DNA of 64,000 nucleotides, taken from Rosa chinensis. Taxonomy: Eukaryota > Streptophyta > Magnoliopsida > Rosales > Rosaceae. Within the stretch, counting starts at the first letter, position 1, and every line of letters begins with the position of its first letter. Location: positions 16,483,501 to 16,547,500 of the forward strand of contig NC_037092.1 of NCBI RefSeq assembly GCF_002994745.2, read 5' to 3'. Under the pieces are notes generated by a model that was not told where the DNA came from, ran no database searches, and saw only the letters and a list, made by a program, of their open reading frames with translations. Positions 61,836-64,000 of this stretch are shown piece by piece. The position numbers and the translations under genes were made by a program.

Positions 61836-62796
61836 AACTATGAGTTAACATCTAAGATAAGGATGATTTCTATTTTAATATCAAAAAGAAATTGCAAGAT
61901 GAAATAAACAAATAAACATTTGGCCGTACAAATATTACACAATGACTTGTCCATTAAACTAACCACCTCCTTGTTTTAATAGGTAACCACCTCGTTTTTA
62001 GCCGGATACCATTTTGTTTGTTCTCAACTATAGTTTATAGTATCAGTACATACATACTTGGTCGTGACAAAACAATGTAAATACAGGCCTCTTCCAAGGA
62101 AAAGGAACGAGCCAAATACCAAAAACAAACCAGAAAAGAATAGCATATTATTTCGATGTGAGCCGATCAAGTGGCATGGTCCCCAAACCCTAGCTAACCA
62201 ATTAGTGAAAGCCAAGTGATTACCACTTGATAAAACTTGATGTATTAAATATCTATAAAGTATAAGAATTAAGACGCAATGTGCGTTAAGGATAATATAG
62301 TTTTACTATCAGTAAAAACTATATTATCCTTTTCGATGTAACTAAGATTACTAACTAATCTTGGCATTAGTTATATGTTAATAAAATCCACAAAATAAAG
62401 GCATGCGATTTGGATGAAGGTAAGCCGAGTTTAGTTGGTAACTAAGAACGTCATGATACTTGCCTGCCGAAAGAAATAGGACCTTGACTTCGAATCTGAA
62501 GTTTTTATTGTGACTTCTAACTATTAGGTTTGCTTTTGAGCTATTGAGAATCTTTTGATTTGTGATAGATTCTGTTTTGGCAAACTATATACGTATAAGG
62601 ACATCAACCACTAAATTTTTTGGCTAAAGATGAATCATAAAACATCGCAACAAAAACAGAAAATGAAAGGAGAAAAAAAATAACAGAATTAAACATCTAC
62701 ATAAGAACATCGCACCACCAGACTTCGAAGCTGAAGAATCATTAGAAATCACAACAAAAATAGAAAGTGAAAGGATAGAAAGTAGCAGTAATTAAT
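61836..62796. other. Intergenic segment
   Basis: No gene recognised. A short inverted repeat, ggataatatagttttac with its complement (about 62290-62332), could form a hairpin of about 17 bp stem. Confidence 0.4.
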
Positions 62797-62810
62797 CATC
62801 GTACGGACCT

Positions 62811-62919
62811 GTTGGTAAGTTATAATTCCAACATTGTAAAAGTCATGGGTTCGATTCTCTCTGACATATATAAAGGTGAGATGGGCTAAAGAGTTTTTTT
62901 AGTTTTTATTTTTTAAAAG
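62811..62919 (+). mobile_element. Possible SINE with box B
   Basis: catgggttcgattctc matches a Pol III box B; box A (ttggtaagttataa) is weak. Flanks catcgtacggacct (62797-62810) and cattgtacagacct (62920-62933) differ at two positions and may be the TSD. Confidence 0.5.
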
Positions 62920-62957
62920 CATTGTACAGACCTAACTGCAAAAAATAAAATAAAATA

Positions 62958-62996
<39 letters not shown>
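62958..62996. repeat. Compound (TA)n(TG)n microsatellite
   Basis: TA units followed by TG units, directly abutting the Copia LTR start. Confidence 0.9.
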
Positions 62997-62997
<1 letters not shown>

Positions 62998-64000
62998 TAA
63001 AATAAATCTAGAATAAGTGTCTGACCCAAATTCTAGGTTACTTGACCTAGTTGTAATAGAGTTTCGAATTAGAGATATTCTCGGAGATATTCATAGATAT
63101 CCGATTAATTGTACAATTATTTTTCCTTGTACAACTCTGATTCTATGTCTTGTAATCCTCTATATAAAGAGGCTTATATTATCAATGAAAGCACGACTCA
63201 ATTCTCTCCCAATTTCAGTTTTCCTTAAACACGTTATCAGCACGAAGCCCTAACCCTGAAACTCAAAAATCGTAGCCTTCAAACCCTAGCAACCACCGCC
63301 GGCTATATTGAAGCCCTCAATCCCAGGATTCCAGAATTGGCGGCATCCCCAGAACCGGCCAAAAAATGCCGGAACCGGCCCTAAGAAGAGGAAGATAGGT
63401 CCCTCACCGGTTTGCATCCATCCAGTCTATCTTCTACCCCGAATTTTTTCCATCACAGGCGTCCCAAAACCAGAAAGCCAGAACCTGAAAAATTAGGGGC
63501 AAAAACTGTCGGAAACTTCCTGAACCGGCCGACGGAACCACTGCACGCTGGTGAACTAGCCTCCCATCCTCCCTGCCCTGCACGCCAGCTAGCCCAGCGT
63601 AAGCGTGCCGCCCAGAAAGAAAAAGGAGAGAGGCAGGCCCAGAAGAAAAGAAAAGAAAAAGAAAAAGAAAAGAAAAAAGGGGGAAGCTAGCCCAGCATAG
63701 TGACACGGCTCAGAAGAAGAAAAAAAAGGGCGGCAGGCTTGCGGCCCAAAAGAGAAGAAGAAAAAAAAAGAAATGGAAACAAGCCTGGGCCGAGAAAGAA
63801 AAAGGGAAAAGAGAGAAGAGGGCCAGCCCACTGCCAGAAAATTCCGGCAACCACCCAGCCAACTCTGACCACCTCTGGACACCGCTGATTTCTGGCCACC
63901 TTCGGCAACCAAATTCAAGCGACTTTTTCCGGCATAACATTTTTGTGGTATGTTTTAAAGGTTTTATTCGTTTTTGAAGTTTTTTTATTTATTGTTTTTC
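62995..64000 (+). mobile_element. 5' end of a second Copia element (LTR, primer site and leader), cut by the window edge
   Basis: LTR at about 62995-63231, TG...CA. It shares ctaggttacttgacctag, ctatataaagagg and attatcaatgaaa with the Copia LTR at 19016. The primer site cgttatcagcac follows at 63232. A GC/A-rich leader with agccctaaccct-type words extends to the edge; gag would be expected beyond 64000. Overlapping short frames at 63308-63940 lie in the leader and are not genes. Related to, but distinct from, the element at 19016. Confidence 0.85.

Noticed and set aside
63412..63940. Lysine/arginine-rich and phenylalanine-rich frames on both strands
   Set aside because: Produced by purine-rich low-complexity leader sequence of the Copia element.

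Overview
The window is nuclear DNA from a dicot flowering plant. The evidence is spliced genes with GT-AG introns, plant-type ARPC2 and site-2-protease proteins, a plant receptor-like-protein relic, and Ale-type Copia, Athila-type Gypsy, MULE, hAT, Tourist-like and tRNA-SINE repeats. Element style suggests Rosaceae, but this is only a guess. There is no bacterial, CRISPR or rRNA signal. Two intact genes lie in the first 10 kb; the rest is almost entirely transposable elements and intergenic DNA.

Region by region: (a) 0.5-1.6 kb holds two relics of the C-terminal end of an LRR receptor-like protein. (b) 2.2-5.5 kb, minus strand, is a nine-exon gene for ARPC2, a subunit of the Arp2/3 actin-nucleating complex (336 codons deduced). 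(c) 6.8-9.5 kb, plus strand, is a six-exon gene for a Golgi/ER site-2 metalloprotease (S2P, 520 residues deduced), head-to-head with ARPC2. (d) 13.2-16.3 kb has a hAT-type element with an 8-bp target duplication and a probable Harbinger-type element. (e) 18-36 kb is a nested stack: a Tourist-like element appears split by a decayed Copia element (19016-35471, TSD actca). The Copia is split by a young Athila-type Gypsy element (21680-30131, TSD actac) and by a hAT element (31291-32815), which itself contains a small MULE-type element (31643-32260). (f) 36-47 kb has a LINE-like retroposon, a decayed hAT, a second stack of four MULEs plus a Tourist-like MITE and a retroposon (40.6-45.4 kb), and another hAT. 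(g) 48-64 kb has an LTR-like region, two MULEs, a hAT element, four tRNA-derived SINEs, a third LINE-like retroposon, microsatellites and, at the right edge, the 5' LTR of another Copia element that runs out of the window.

The two host genes do not share a pathway in an obvious way: ARPC2 acts in branched-actin nucleation and S2P in intramembrane cleavage of membrane-tethered transcription factors. They share a 1.3-kb intergenic promoter region. The most notable element-level observations are the self-nested MULE family, the Athila derivative with 99.5% identical LTRs but no reverse transcriptase or integrase, and the six near-palindromic 11-mers in its leader.
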